The notes beneath the pieces were generated by a model. The model did not search any database, had not been told where the DNA came from, and saw only the letters and a program-made list of their open reading frames with translations. DNA of 64,000 nt, from contig BEIF01000001.1 of assembly GCA_002898215.1 (NCBI GenBank), forward strand, positions 725,501 to 789,500, in the 5' to 3' direction. Every line of letters begins with the position of its first letter. Positions within the stretch are counted from its first letter, which is position 1. Source of the DNA: a bacterium HR29. GTDB lineage: Bacteria > Chloroflexota > Dehalococcoidia > Tepidiformales > Tepidiformaceae. This document shows, one piece after another, positions 10,794 through 20,048 of this stretch. The translations under genes were made by a program, and so were the position numbers.

Positions 10794-12061
10794 GCGGCGC
10801 GCCTTTCTTGGCGACCGAACACTGGTGGGACCTGCGGGACCTTTCGAACATCTCCCGCGAGATCCTCGAGTTCCTCGACCGGGTCGGGCCGGATTGGCTC
10901 GCCTACGTGGTCTCACCCCTCATCGGCTTCGTGGCCGCCTTCCTTCTCTTCGTCCTTCCTTCGCAGCTCTTTGTGGGTGTGTACGGCGAGCGCCGTCTCA
11001 TCGGACGAATGCAATCCCGTCTCGGACCCAACCGCGTCGGGAAGTTCGGGCTCCTGCAGCCGATCGCCGATGCCATCAAGCTGATCCAGAAGGAAGCGAT
11101 CACGCCCCGCGGAGCGGACAAATGGGTGATGTGGACCGCGCCGGTGGTCTTCGTGGCACCGGCGGTGCTCGTGTGGGCGGTCATTCCTTTCGGCCCGAAC
11201 ATGGTCATCGCCGACATCCCGGTAGGGCTCGTCTACTTCCTCGCCATCACCGCCCTGCCGGTGCTGGCGGCGTTCATGGCCGGGTGGAGCGGCAACAACA
11301 AGTACAGCCTCTTCGGGGCGATGCGCGTCGTAGCGATGGCCATCAGCTACGAGGTGGCGCTCGTCCTCGGCCTCCTGGGTGTGGTGCTCTTCACGAGCAC
11401 GATGTCACTCCAGGCCATCGTCGAATGGCAGCGGGAGCACGACATCTGGCTCGTGTTCCTCCAGCCGCTCGCCTTCGTGATCTACTTCATCTCCGCGAGC
11501 GCGGAATTGAACCGGACCCCGACCGACATCGCCGAGGCGGAATCGGAGATCGTTGCCGGCTATCTCACCGAGTACTCGGGGATGAAGTGGGGGCTCTTCT
11601 ACGGCATGGATATCGGCTACGCGCTCGCGGCGGCCGCGTTCGGGTCGACGGTGTTCCTGGGAGGGTGGTCGCTCTTCGGTCTCGAGGAGTGGGTGCCGCC
11701 CTGGCTCATCCTGGTGGCGAAAACGCACCTCTTCTACTTCGTGTTCATCTGGACTCGTGGCACGCTTCCGCGTCTGCGCATCGACCAGCTTATGGCGCTC
11801 GCGTGGAAGTACATGCTGCCCCTCGCCGCTATCAACCTCCTGGTCGTAGCGGCCGAGCGGCTCTGGTGGCACGAAGCGGGACTCGGTGACGGGATCGTCT
11901 ACCTCTTCGCAGCCGCGAACATCGCCCTCGCCCTTCTCCTCGTGGTCGGTTGGGCCCGAGTTCTGGGGTATCGGCCGGAACGGGTGCCGACGCGGCCGCG
12001 GCTGGTGAAGCACGTCGGTGGCTACGTGGCCCCCGGGGCTGAAACGGGAGGAGGGCGATGA
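10790..12061 (+). CDS. nuoH: NADH-quinone oxidoreductase subunit H
   Basis: A 423-residue multi-helix membrane subunit (ND1 family) that connects the quinone cavity to the proton channel. Conserved blocks include GERRLIGRMQSRLGPNRVGKFGLLQPIADAIKL split across the first cytoplasmic loop, FMAGWSGNNKYSLFGAMR, and ELNRTPTDIAEAESEIVAGY with its essential acidic residues. About eight or nine transmembrane segments are visible. The GTG start overlaps the nuoD stop. The C-terminal tail after about residue 395 is Pro/Arg-rich and cytosolic. No nuoI follows, although that is its usual neighbour. Confidence 0.96.
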   Translation: MSGAPFLATEHWWDLRDLSNISREILEFLDRVGPDWLAYVVSPLIGFVAAFLLFVLPSQLFVGVYGERRLIGRMQSRLGPNRVGKFGLLQPIADAIKLIQKEAITPRGADKWVMWTAPVVFVAPAVLVWAVIPFGPNMVIADIPVGLVYFLAITALPVLAAFMAGWSGNNKYSLFGAMRVVAMAISYEVALVLGLLGVVLFTSTMSLQAIVEWQREHDIWLVFLQPLAFVIYFISASAELNRTPTDIAEAESEIVAGYLTEYSGMKWGLFYGMDIGYALAAAAFGSTVFLGGWSLFGLEEWVPPWLILVAKTHLFYFVFIWTRGTLPRLRIDQLMALAWKYMLPLAAINLLVVAAERLWWHEAGLGDGIVYLFAAANIALALLLVVGWARVLGYRPERVPTRPRLVKHVGGYVAPGAETGGGR

Positions 12062-12588
12062 TCGAAGGTGCCGGACCTGTCGCTGCCTTCTGGGGTCTTT
12101 CGGCGCTGACCCTCCTGGCGGCTGGAGGCGTCGTCGTCTCCCGCAACCTCTTCCATGCCGTCCTCTTCCTCATCGTCGTCTTCCTCGGGATTGCCGGCTT
12201 CTTCCTCCTCCTCTCGGCCGACTTCCTCGCGATGGCGCAGGTCATCATCTACGTGGGCGCCATCGCCGTGCTTATCCTCTTCGCCATCGTCCTCACGCCG
12301 CGAGCGAGTCGTGACAACGCTGAGACGCGGATGGCCCCCGTAGCGCTGGTCGCGGGGGTCGCCGTGGCGGGACTGCTCATCCCCGCCATCCTGGATGCGG
12401 AGTGGCGGACGCTCTCCTCGGCGCCGGCCCTTCCGGTGTCCGATCTCGGGCGCGAGCTGCTGGGCGTTTGGGTGTTGCCTTTCCAGCTCGCTTCCGTGTT
12501 GCTCACGGCGGCGCTCGTCGGGGCGGTCGTGCTGGTGCGCTCGCCTCGAGAGGAGCGGGAGGAGATCGACGAGGAGGAGCGGCGGTGA
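12058..12588 (+). CDS. nuoJ: NADH-quinone oxidoreductase subunit J
   Basis: A 176-residue ND6-type membrane subunit with five predicted helices, including VSRNLFHAVLFLIVVFLGIAGFF and the pi-bulge-type helix MAQVIIYVGAIAVLILFAIV. The ATG overlaps the nuoH stop. The tail (REEREEIDEEERR) is highly charged and overlaps the nuoK start, which suggests coupled translation. It contributes to the central hydrophilic axis of complex I. Confidence 0.94.
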   Translation: MIEGAGPVAAFWGLSALTLLAAGGVVVSRNLFHAVLFLIVVFLGIAGFFLLLSADFLAMAQVIIYVGAIAVLILFAIVLTPRASRDNAETRMAPVALVAGVAVAGLLIPAILDAEWRTLSSAPALPVSDLGRELLGVWVLPFQLASVLLTAALVGAVVLVRSPREEREEIDEEERR

Positions 12589-12899
12589 GCGTCACGTTGG
12601 AGCACTTCCTCACCGTTTCCACGTTGCTCTTCGCCATCGGGCTGTTCGTCGCCCTGAGCAAGCGGAACGCTGTTGCCGTCCTGATGGGCGTCGAGCTGAT
12701 GTTGAACGCATCCAACCTCGCTCTGGTGGCTTTTGCCCGCCTTGCCGAGACATCGCTGGCCATCACGGGCCACGTGTTCGTGGTGTTCGTCATCACGGTT
12801 GCGGCGGCCGAAGTGGCTGTAGCCCTGGCGCTCGCGGTCGCCGTCTACCGCAACCGGGAGACCGTCGACGTCGACAAAGTCACCTCACTGAGGGCGTAG
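12585..12899 (+). CDS. nuoK: NADH-quinone oxidoreductase subunit K
   Basis: A 104-residue ND4L-type membrane subunit with three helices. The conserved MGVELMLNASNL contains the membrane-embedded Glu used in proton transfer, and a second Glu lies in the third helix (VAAAEVAVALALAV). The GTG start at 12585 overlaps the nuoJ stop (GTGA). The length is normal. Confidence 0.94.
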   Translation: MSVTLEHFLTVSTLLFAIGLFVALSKRNAVAVLMGVELMLNASNLALVAFARLAETSLAITGHVFVVFVITVAAAEVAVALALAVAVYRNRETVDVDKVTSLRA

Positions 12900-12903
12900 C
12901 AAG

Positions 12904-13101
12904 ATGTGGGTGCCGTTCATGACCGTCCGCAACGGCCTTATTGCCGAAACCTGGCGGGAGCTCTTCGCGGCCGAGGGGCTCTCCGTGCGAGTCGTTCCCC
13001 CGGTCGGATACGGGGAACGGGCCTCGCTCTTCGATGAGCGCACACTGTACGTGCCCACGGGGAAGGCCCACGTGGCACGCGAGATCCTGAGGAAGATTTG
13101 A
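12904..13101 (+). CDS. Small DUF2007-like protein inside the nuo operon
   Basis: A 65-residue ORF sits between nuoK (stop 12899) and nuoL (ATG 13106) on the same strand with 4-base gaps on both sides, so it is very probably translated with them. The layout is ETWRELFAAEGLSVRVVPP, a variable loop, then TLYVPTGKAHVAREILRKI. This strand-helix-strand pattern resembles DUF2007, a small domain of unknown function once called a putative signal-transducing protein. It has no transmembrane helix and no Cys, so it is not a Fe-S subunit. It could be an assembly or regulatory factor. An alternative start is the ATG at 12919. Confidence 0.65.
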   Translation: MWVPFMTVRNGLIAETWRELFAAEGLSVRVVPPVGYGERASLFDERTLYVPTGKAHVAREILRKI

Positions 13102-13105
13102 GGCC

Positions 13106-15070
13106 ATGGGAGTCTTCCTCGCTGCGGAGCCCTCGGTCCCGGCCACGCCGGAGTGGCTGCTTTGGGCCGTCCTCGTCGTTCCGGTCGTCTCCTTCGCGGC
13201 CATCGCGCTCGGCGTACGGAAGGCCCCGCGGCTCGCTGGACACCTCACCCAGGGCGCCGTGCTGGCCTCCTTCGCCCTCTCCGTCGTCGCGCTGCTGGAT
13301 GTCGTCGCGGCCGACGGAGGCGTGGCCATCTTCCGGCACGAGTGGTTCACTGCCGGGCCGCTGAGCGTCGAGCTGGGCGTGCGGCTCGACGGCCTCTCGG
13401 CGGTGATGCTGGTGGTGGTGACCTCGGTGTCCTTCCTCGTGCAGGTGTACTCGCAGGGGTACATGGCCGGCGACCCGGGTTACGGGCGGTACTACGCCTA
13501 CATGTCGCTGTTCACGGCGGCGATGCTGGGCCTCGTGCTCGCCGACAACCTCTTCATGCTCTTCATCTTCTGGGAGCTGGTGGGCCTTGCCAGCTACCTC
13601 CTCATCGGCTTCTGGTTCCACCGCCCGAGCGCTGCGGCAGCGGCGAAGAAGGCCTTCATCACCACCCGAATCGGCGACCTCGGTCTGTTGGCGGCGATGC
13701 TGCTCATCTGGACGCGGGGCGGCACGTTCGCCATCGACGAAATCCACGAGCTGGCCCTTACGGGGGCGCTCTCCGGCACGACCATCACCCTCTTCGGGCT
13801 AGGGATCTTCGCTGGCGCGGCAGGGAAGTCGGCCCAGTTCCCGCTCCATGTGTGGTTGCCCGACGCGATGGAGGGCCCGACACCCGTCTCCGCGCTAATC
13901 CACGCGGCCACCATGGTCGCCGCCGGCGTCTACCTCGTGGCGCGCTTCTTCCCCGTGTTCGAAGTCTCGACCGATGCTCGCGACGTGGTGGCCTGGCTCG
14001 GCGCGGTGACCGCCATCATGGCCGCGACCATCGCTCTGGTGCAGACCGACCTGAAGCGCGTTCTGGCCTACTCCACGATCAGCCAGCTCGGCTACATGAT
14101 GCTCGCCCTGGGCGTGCTCGGGTACGTGGCGGCGGTCTTCCACCTGTTCACCCACGCCTTCTTCAAGGCTCTGCTCTTCCTCGGGAGCGGCTCGGTGAAC
14201 CACGCCACGAATACCTTCGACATGCGGAAGATGGGCGGCCTGCGGAAAGCGATGCCGGTGACGTTCTGGACGTTCCTCGTCGGTTCGCTGGCGTTGGCCG
14301 GCGTCTTCCCCTTCGCCGGTTTCTGGTCGAAGGACGAAATCCTTCGCGACGCCTGGCACGAGAACCGGACCCTGTGGGCCATCGGCCTCGGTGCGGCGTT
14401 CCTCACCGCGTTCTACATGTTCCGGGCCATCTTCCTCACGTTTTTCGGCGAGTACCGAGGAGGCGAGCCTCCTGCTCACGGACACGACGACGACGCTCAC
14501 GGACACCTCATCGACCCGGCGCACCCGCACGAATCGCCGCTGGTCATGACCGCACCACTGGTCGTCCTGGCGGTGATGTCCGTCGTCGCCGGCGTGTTCA
14601 ACATGTCCGGCGTGACCGATGGGTTCGGCCGCATCGTGAGCGGCGCCCTCCCCGAAGCGGAACATCACGCTGCCTCGTTCGAATGGGGTATCGCCCTCAG
14701 CTCGCTCGGCGTTGCCGCGGCAGGAATTCTCGTCGCGTGGGCGGTCTACCACCGACGCGTCATCGCTTCGTCGACGCTGCGGAGCGCGTTCCTCCCTATC
14801 GCCCTCGTGCTCGAGCAGAAGTACTTCATGGACCACCTGTACGAAGGCTTGCTCGTGCGGCGCCTCTTCTACGGCGGCGTGTGCCGGGGCTTCGAACTCT
14901 TCGACCGGTACGTCGTCGACGGCGCCGTCAACGGCACCGGGAGTGCCGTCCGCTGGGCTGGCGATCGTCTGCGAATGATCCAAACCGGAGAGGCCCAAGC
15001 GTACGGAGCGGCGATCGTCGGCGGGGTCGTGGTGATCGTCGTCTCCGTGCTGCTGGCCAATCCATCGTGA
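13106..15070 (+). CDS. nuoL: NADH-quinone oxidoreductase subunit L
   Basis: A 654-residue antiporter-like proton-pumping subunit (ND5). Signatures are FWELVGLASYLLIGFWF with the functional Glu, the KSAQFPLHVWLPDAMEGPTPVSALIHAATMVAAGVYL core (broken helix and Lys), YSTISQLGYM, and HAFFKALLFLGSGSV. A His/Asp-rich cytoplasmic loop (about residues 456-475, HGHDDDAHGH) precedes the last helices. The long C-terminal lateral region (DHLYEGLLVRRLFYGGV) is present. The ATG lies 4 bases after the small DUF2007-like ORF. Confidence 0.97.
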   Translation: MGVFLAAEPSVPATPEWLLWAVLVVPVVSFAAIALGVRKAPRLAGHLTQGAVLASFALSVVALLDVVAADGGVAIFRHEWFTAGPLSVELGVRLDGLSAVMLVVVTSVSFLVQVYSQGYMAGDPGYGRYYAYMSLFTAAMLGLVLADNLFMLFIFWELVGLASYLLIGFWFHRPSAAAAAKKAFITTRIGDLGLLAAMLLIWTRGGTFAIDEIHELALTGALSGTTITLFGLGIFAGAAGKSAQFPLHVWLPDAMEGPTPVSALIHAATMVAAGVYLVARFFPVFEVSTDARDVVAWLGAVTAIMAATIALVQTDLKRVLAYSTISQLGYMMLALGVLGYVAAVFHLFTHAFFKALLFLGSGSVNHATNTFDMRKMGGLRKAMPVTFWTFLVGSLALAGVFPFAGFWSKDEILRDAWHENRTLWAIGLGAAFLTAFYMFRAIFLTFFGEYRGGEPPAHGHDDDAHGHLIDPAHPHESPLVMTAPLVVLAVMSVVAGVFNMSGVTDGFGRIVSGALPEAEHHAASFEWGIALSSLGVAAAGILVAWAVYHRRVIASSTLRSAFLPIALVLEQKYFMDHLYEGLLVRRLFYGGVCRGFELFDRYVVDGAVNGTGSAVRWAGDRLRMIQTGEAQAYGAAIVGGVVVIVVSVLLANPS

Positions 15071-15083
15071 GGAGCGCCGAGGA

Positions 15084-16550
15084 ATGGAACTGACGGTCCT
15101 CGTCTTCCTGCCTGCCGCGGCCGCCGTCGCGATCGGGCTCCTTCCTTCCTCCCGCGAGCGATGGGCACGGTACGTCGCCCTCGGCGCGTCGTTGGCGACG
15201 CTGGCGCTCTCCCTCTGGCTGTTCGCCCGCTTCGACCGGAACGCCGAGGGCTTCCAGTTCGTGGTGGACGAGCGCTGGATCGATGTCGGGGCCTTCGACC
15301 TTCGCTATGCGCTCGGGGTCGACGGCCTGAGTCTGGCGCTGGTGGTGCTCACGACCGTGCTCACGACGGCGGCGGTGTTGGTGTCCTTCAGCATCGACCA
15401 CCGGGAGCGACTGTACTACGCCTGCCTCATGGTGCTGGCGACGTCGGTGCTCGGCGTGTTCACCGCCCTCGACGCCCTCCTCTTCTTCCTCTTCTGGGAG
15501 CTGGAGCTCGCCCCGATGTACCTGCTCATCGCGATCTGGGGCTCCGGGCGACGGGAGTACTCTGCCACGAAATTCGTGCTCTACACCATTGCCGGCTCCG
15601 CCTTCATGCTCCTGGGCATCTTGGTGCTGGCCTTCGGAGCGGAAACGTTCGATATCCGCGCTCTCACAGCGCTGACCGAAGAGCCGGATACCATCGTTCC
15701 CCTGCGGTGGGTGTTCCTCTTCCTCCTCATCGGCTTCGCTGTGAAGCTGCCGGTCGTCCCACTTCACACCTGGCTGCCGGACGCGCACTCGGATGCCCCG
15801 ACGGCCGTGTCCGTCATGCTTGCGGGCGTCCTCCTGAAGATGGGCGGTTACGGCATCATCCGGTTCTGCATGGGGATGCTGCCGGAGCAGGCGCACGATT
15901 ACGCGGTGTGGCTGGCAGCTCTGGCCGTGGTGAGCATCCTCTACGGGGCGTTCGTCACCCTCCGGCAAACAGACATGAAGCGGCTCATCGCCTACTCATC
16001 GGTGAGCCACATGGGCGTCGTGCTCCTAGGAGTGAGCGCCCTCGGCACGACCGGCCTCCTCGGTGCCTCCTACCAGATGCTCGCCCACGGCCTCATCACG
16101 GGGATGCTCTTCGTCATGGTCGGACTGATGTACGACCGTACCCACACGCGGGAGATCGCGCGTCTGGGCGGCCTCGCCCGCCAGATGCCGCTCATCGCGA
16201 CGGGGCTTGTGTTCGCCGGCATGGCGAGCCTGGGACTGCCCGCGCTCGCTGGGTTCATCGCCGAAGTGACCGTCTTCCTCGGGACGTTCCAGCGGTACGA
16301 GGCCGCCGTGCTAGCTGCCATCTTCGGAGTGGTGCTCTCCGCCGGGTACATTCTGTGGCTGCTTCAGCGGGTCGTGTTCGGACCCGTCCGCCACGAATGG
16401 GACGCCCTCACTGACCAGCGGCACTGGTGGGAGCACGCCGTGACGGCGGGGCTGGCGGCGGCGATCATCCTCCTGGGCGTTTATCCGTCCCTGCTGATGG
16501 ATCTCATGGAGCCTGCCCTCGCTGCCATCGTCGAGAGGTTGCCGGCATGA
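15084..16550 (+). CDS. nuoM: NADH-quinone oxidoreductase subunit M
   Basis: A 488-residue antiporter-like proton-pumping subunit (ND4). It shows FWELELAPMYLLIAIWG with the key Glu, FAVKLPVVPLHTWLPDAHSDAPTA, the LKMGGYGIIRF helix and YSSVSHMGVVLLG. About fourteen transmembrane segments are predicted. It starts 13 bases after nuoL behind a GGAG/GAGGA site, and its TGA overlaps the nuoN ATG. Confidence 0.97.
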   Translation: MELTVLVFLPAAAAVAIGLLPSSRERWARYVALGASLATLALSLWLFARFDRNAEGFQFVVDERWIDVGAFDLRYALGVDGLSLALVVLTTVLTTAAVLVSFSIDHRERLYYACLMVLATSVLGVFTALDALLFFLFWELELAPMYLLIAIWGSGRREYSATKFVLYTIAGSAFMLLGILVLAFGAETFDIRALTALTEEPDTIVPLRWVFLFLLIGFAVKLPVVPLHTWLPDAHSDAPTAVSVMLAGVLLKMGGYGIIRFCMGMLPEQAHDYAVWLAALAVVSILYGAFVTLRQTDMKRLIAYSSVSHMGVVLLGVSALGTTGLLGASYQMLAHGLITGMLFVMVGLMYDRTHTREIARLGGLARQMPLIATGLVFAGMASLGLPALAGFIAEVTVFLGTFQRYEAAVLAAIFGVVLSAGYILWLLQRVVFGPVRHEWDALTDQRHWWEHAVTAGLAAAIILLGVYPSLLMDLMEPALAAIVERLPA

Positions 16551-18007
16551 AGAGTCTGGATATCGTCGGACCGCAGCTCGCACTGCTCGTGGCGGCGGGC
16601 CTCATCCTCGTCATCGACGCCCTCTGGCCGAAGGGACGGCGCTGGATCCCGTTCGTGGCGTTGGGGGGCACGGTGCTCGCCGCGATGTACACCACCTCGT
16701 GGGTTGCGCGGGACGAGTACCCCGAGTGGTTTGCCGGAACCTACGTGCTGGACCGGTACGCGGTTTTCTTCCAGTACGTCTTCGCCGGGATCGCCGCGTT
16801 GGTGATACTCGCCTCCATCGATTGGGTGCGGAGCGCTCGGCGGAGCGAATCCGAATACTACGCCCTGCTGCTGGTGGTGACCTCGGGGCTCATGTTCCTC
16901 GCCGGCGCCCGGGACCTCATCACCATCTTCGTGGCCCTCGAGCTCTCCTCCATCCCGCAGTACGTCCTCGCCGGCTGGGGGAAGGACGAGCGGTCGAGTG
17001 AGGCCGGACTGAAGTACCTGTTGACGGGGGCGATCGCTTCCGCGGTCCTGCTGTACGGGATGGTCCTCCTGTTCGGGTACACGGGGACGACGCACCTCTC
17101 GGGAATCGCCGATGTCCTTCGCGGCCTCGGTGGGGACCAACGACCCCTCCTCGTGGCGGCGATGCTCATGGTCGCAGCGGGCTTCGGGTTCAAGATGGCG
17201 GTGGTACCGTTCCAGATGTGGGTGCCCGACGTCTACCAGGGGGCGCCCACGCCCGTTGTCGCGTTCCTCTCGGTTGCATCGAAGGCGGCTGGGTTCGCCG
17301 TGGCGATGCGCGTCTTCTTCGAGGCGTTCCGAGCCGACTTCCTCGTCGATGACTGGTCGCTCATCTTCGCCGGGCTGGCTGCCGCTTCCATGACGCTGGG
17401 CAACGTGATGGCGCTCGTTCAGAGCGATATCAAACGGATGATGGGTTACTCGTCGATCGCGCAGGCGGGGAACTTCCTCGTGGGAGTGGCGGCGGTCTCG
17501 GCCGCGGGCGGGGAGTTCACTTTGGGGGCCAGCGCCGTCCTCCTCTTCGTGGCGGCGTATGCCTTCACGAACCTCGGCGCGTTCATCGCGGTCATCGCTA
17601 TCTCACAGCGAATCGGGAGCGACCGCATCGCCGACTACGCAGGCATGTGGCGGCGCGCACCGGCGTTGGCGTTGGCGCTGGCCTTCTGTCTGGTGTCCCT
17701 TACGGGCATCCCGCCCACGGCTGGATTCTGGGCGAAGTTGTACGTGTTCAACGCCGCCGTGCGGGCCGACCTCGTCTGGTTGGTAGCCATCGGCGTCCTC
17801 AACACCGCTGTCTCGGCCTTCTACTACCTGGGGATCGTGCGCCAGATGTTCCTCGGCGATGCCGAGGGGAAGCCCGGGCTCCGACCAGCGCCGGGGGCAG
17901 CGGTGGCGTTGGCCGTGGCGGTGGCAGGGGTCCTCGTCTTGGGCATCCTGCCCACGCCGGTGCTCTCGGCCGCCCGGGATGCAGTGGAAATCTTCGCCAG
18001 GCAGTGA
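16547..18007 (+). CDS. nuoN: NADH-quinone oxidoreductase subunit N
   Basis: A 486-residue antiporter-like subunit (ND2). Conserved segments include FVALELSSIPQYVLAGW, GFKMAVVPFQMWVPDVYQGAPTPVVAFLSV, MGYSSIAQAGNFLVG and SLTGIPPTAGFWAKLYVF. The ATG at 16547 overlaps the nuoM stop. It is the last nuo gene; after it comes ybeY and the information-processing genes. No nuoB, nuoI, nuoE, nuoF or nuoG is found anywhere in the window. Confidence 0.97.
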   Translation: MKSLDIVGPQLALLVAAGLILVIDALWPKGRRWIPFVALGGTVLAAMYTTSWVARDEYPEWFAGTYVLDRYAVFFQYVFAGIAALVILASIDWVRSARRSESEYYALLLVVTSGLMFLAGARDLITIFVALELSSIPQYVLAGWGKDERSSEAGLKYLLTGAIASAVLLYGMVLLFGYTGTTHLSGIADVLRGLGGDQRPLLVAAMLMVAAGFGFKMAVVPFQMWVPDVYQGAPTPVVAFLSVASKAAGFAVAMRVFFEAFRADFLVDDWSLIFAGLAAASMTLGNVMALVQSDIKRMMGYSSIAQAGNFLVGVAAVSAAGGEFTLGASAVLLFVAAYAFTNLGAFIAVIAISQRIGSDRIADYAGMWRRAPALALALAFCLVSLTGIPPTAGFWAKLYVFNAAVRADLVWLVAIGVLNTAVSAFYYLGIVRQMFLGDAEGKPGLRPAPGAAVALAVAVAGVLVLGILPTPVLSAARDAVEIFARQ

Positions 18008-18011
18008 GGGA

Positions 18012-18488
18012 GTGGAACCCCGTCGCCCGGTGGAGGTGGTCTGGGAACGGGGCGACCCCGCGGAGTTCAGCGTGAACCTCGAGGAGCTGGCAGCACGGGT
18101 GCTGGACGGCGAAGGCGCCCCGCGTGCCCGGCGGCTGGTCATCGTCGTGACCGACGACGAGGCCGTCCGGGCGCTGAACCGCGAGTTTCTGGGCATCGAC
18201 GAGCCGACCGACGTCCTCTCCTTCCCGTACGAGGGCGCGGAGGAGTTCCCCGGAACCGAGGAGCTGCCCTGGGGGGAGATCTTCGTGGCCCTTCCTACCG
18301 TCGAGCGCCAGGCAGCGGAGTACGGCCTGCCGCCGGCGAAGGAGCTGGAACACGTCGTGGTCCACGGCATCCTCCACCTGTGCGGATACGACCACACCGC
18401 CGGTCCGGAGGAGGAGGCGAGGATGCGGGCGAGAGAGGAGCACTATCTCGGTGACCTTGGCCCGGCGCACGGGCACCGCACTCCGTGA
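18012..18488 (+). CDS. ybeY: Endoribonuclease YbeY
   Basis: A 158-residue zinc-dependent single-strand endoribonuclease used in 16S rRNA 3' maturation and ribosome quality control. The zinc site HGILHLCGYDH is intact, preceded by the PTDVLSFPYE block and the GEIFVALPTV strand. The start is uncertain: GTG 18012 gives VEPRRPVEVVW, while GTG 18030 gives VEVVW; neither has an ideal Shine-Dalgarno, and the first sits only 4 bases after the nuoN stop. It may be transcribed from the nuo operon. Confidence 0.93.
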   Translation: MEPRRPVEVVWERGDPAEFSVNLEELAARVLDGEGAPRARRLVIVVTDDEAVRALNREFLGIDEPTDVLSFPYEGAEEFPGTEELPWGEIFVALPTVERQAAEYGLPPAKELEHVVVHGILHLCGYDHTAGPEEEARMRAREEHYLGDLGPAHGHRTP

Positions 18489-18542
18489 GCGGCACATCTG
18501 TTCTATACTTTTGCTCGACGCCTCCCCGGCTGAGGTGACCCA

Positions 18543-20048
18543 TTGCTCTACGGGAAGTGGCGGCCTCGCTCCTTCGATGAGGTCGTCGGCCAAGACCACG
18601 TCGTTCAGACGCTGCGGAACGCGCTCGCGACCGGCCAGGTAGCGCACGCCTACCTATTCGCTGGGCCTCGGGGCACGGGGAAGACGACGACCGCTCGCAT
18701 CCTTGCTCGGGCGCTGAATTGCGAGGAGCTGAAGGCCGGCGACCCGTGCAACCGCTGCCCCTCCTGCCGAGCGATCCTCGAGGGACGTGCGCTCGACCTC
18801 ATCGAGATGGACGCGGCGAGCAATCGCGGCATCGATGACATCCGCGAGCTCAGGGACAAGATCGCCTACTCCCCCAGCGACCTACGCTGCAAGGTGTACC
18901 TCCTCGACGAGGTGCACATGCTGACCCAAGGGGCGTTCAACGCCCTCCTGAAGACGCTGGAGGAGCCGCCACCGCACGCCTTCTTCATCCTCGCCACGAC
19001 GGAGCTGCATCAGGTCCCAGCCACCATCGTTTCCCGGTGTCAGCGGTTCGATTTCCACCGGGTACCGAACGAGGCTATCGTCGCCCGGCTACGGTACATC
19101 GCTGACCAGGAAGGGTTCGCGCTTTCGGACCAGGGGCTGCTCGCCATCGCCATCCAGTCGCGGGGCGGGCTGCGGGATGCGATCACCCTGCTCGAACAGG
19201 TGACTGCACGCTTCGGTCCGACGCCCTCGACCGACGAAGTTCTCGAAGCGCTGGGGATGGTCTACGACCCCCGCGCTGAGGAGCTCGCCTGCGCGGTGCT
19301 CGACCGTGACCTGGCCAAGGCGCTCACCCTTTCGCGGGACGCAGCCGCGAGCGGGCTCGACCTCGCCGCCTTCACTCGCGAGGTCATCGACCTCTTGCGC
19401 GACGGGCTGTGGCGGGCGGCCGGCGGAGGCGAGGGAGAGCCGCGTAGCATGGCCGTCGCCGACCGGGCGCGGTCGGCCGAGGGCGGACTGCCGTTCCTCG
19501 CCCACGCGGTCGCGGAGCTTGCGCGCGCCGACTTCCGCCTCGACCCGGCGAGCCCCGTCCCCCTGGAGGTGGCCGTGGCGTCGGCCATCCTGGGGCCCGC
19601 AGCCGCCGCCGTCGCGCCCGCGGCTGCGGCGGCGGCGGCGCCGACGCCGGCGCGGCAGTCGGCGCCGCCTTCGCGCGCTCCGCGCGCCGGCGGGGCCGGG
19701 CAGGCCGAGACGTCGCGCGAGGAGCGCTTCTTGCGCGAGTTGCGGCAGCGCTGCTCGATGGTGAACGTGAAGCTCGGTGCGCTCCTGAACGGGTCCTGCG
19801 AAGTGCTGGCGATGGACGGGGACGAACTCGAGCTCGGGTTCTACCATTCCTTCCACATGGAGAACGTGGAGCGGGACGGGCGGGCAATCGTCGAGGAGCA
19901 GGCTTCGAACATCCTCGGCCGGCCTGTACGCCTGAAGGTCCGTCAGATCCCCCGGCAGAACGCGCCCGACCGTCGCCCTCGGGGCGGCCACCTCATCGAC
20001 GCCGCGCTGCGGCACGGGGCGACGCCGGTGAGAAAGGAAGGCTCCTGA
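18543..20048 (+). CDS. dnaX: DNA polymerase III subunit gamma/tau
   Basis: A 501-residue clamp-loader ATPase. It starts at TTG 18543, the only start possible after an in-frame TGA at 18531, behind a good GAGGTGA. Walker A is GPRGTGKTT and Walker B is LLDEVH. A four-Cys zinc module (CEELKAGDPCNRCPSC) lies between about residues 60 and 76, and the sensor segment is ATTELHQVPATIVSRCQRF. An Ala/Pro-rich linker (about 348-390) separates the AAA+ domains from a C-terminal tau-like domain. I see no obvious slippery heptamer for programmed frameshifting. It is followed directly by ybaB and recR, a widely conserved order. Confidence 0.97.
   Translation: MLYGKWRPRSFDEVVGQDHVVQTLRNALATGQVAHAYLFAGPRGTGKTTTARILARALNCEELKAGDPCNRCPSCRAILEGRALDLIEMDAASNRGIDDIRELRDKIAYSPSDLRCKVYLLDEVHMLTQGAFNALLKTLEEPPPHAFFILATTELHQVPATIVSRCQRFDFHRVPNEAIVARLRYIADQEGFALSDQGLLAIAIQSRGGLRDAITLLEQVTARFGPTPSTDEVLEALGMVYDPRAEELACAVLDRDLAKALTLSRDAAASGLDLAAFTREVIDLLRDGLWRAAGGGEGEPRSMAVADRARSAEGGLPFLAHAVAELARADFRLDPASPVPLEVAVASAILGPAAAAVAPAAAAAAAPTPARQSAPPSRAPRAGGAGQAETSREERFLRELRQRCSMVNVKLGALLNGSCEVLAMDGDELELGFYHSFHMENVERDGRAIVEEQASNILGRPVRLKVRQIPRQNAPDRRPRGGHLIDAALRHGATPVRKEGS

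Noticed and set aside
13153-15093. Open frame of 646 codons overlapping nuoL on the same strand
   Set aside because: Arg/Pro-rich shadow in another frame of nuoL, which has all family motifs.
18489-18542. Looked for a signal recognition particle RNA upstream of dnaX, where it lies in some Gram-positives
   Set aside because: Only 54 bases are available and no SRP tetraloop hairpin is visible.
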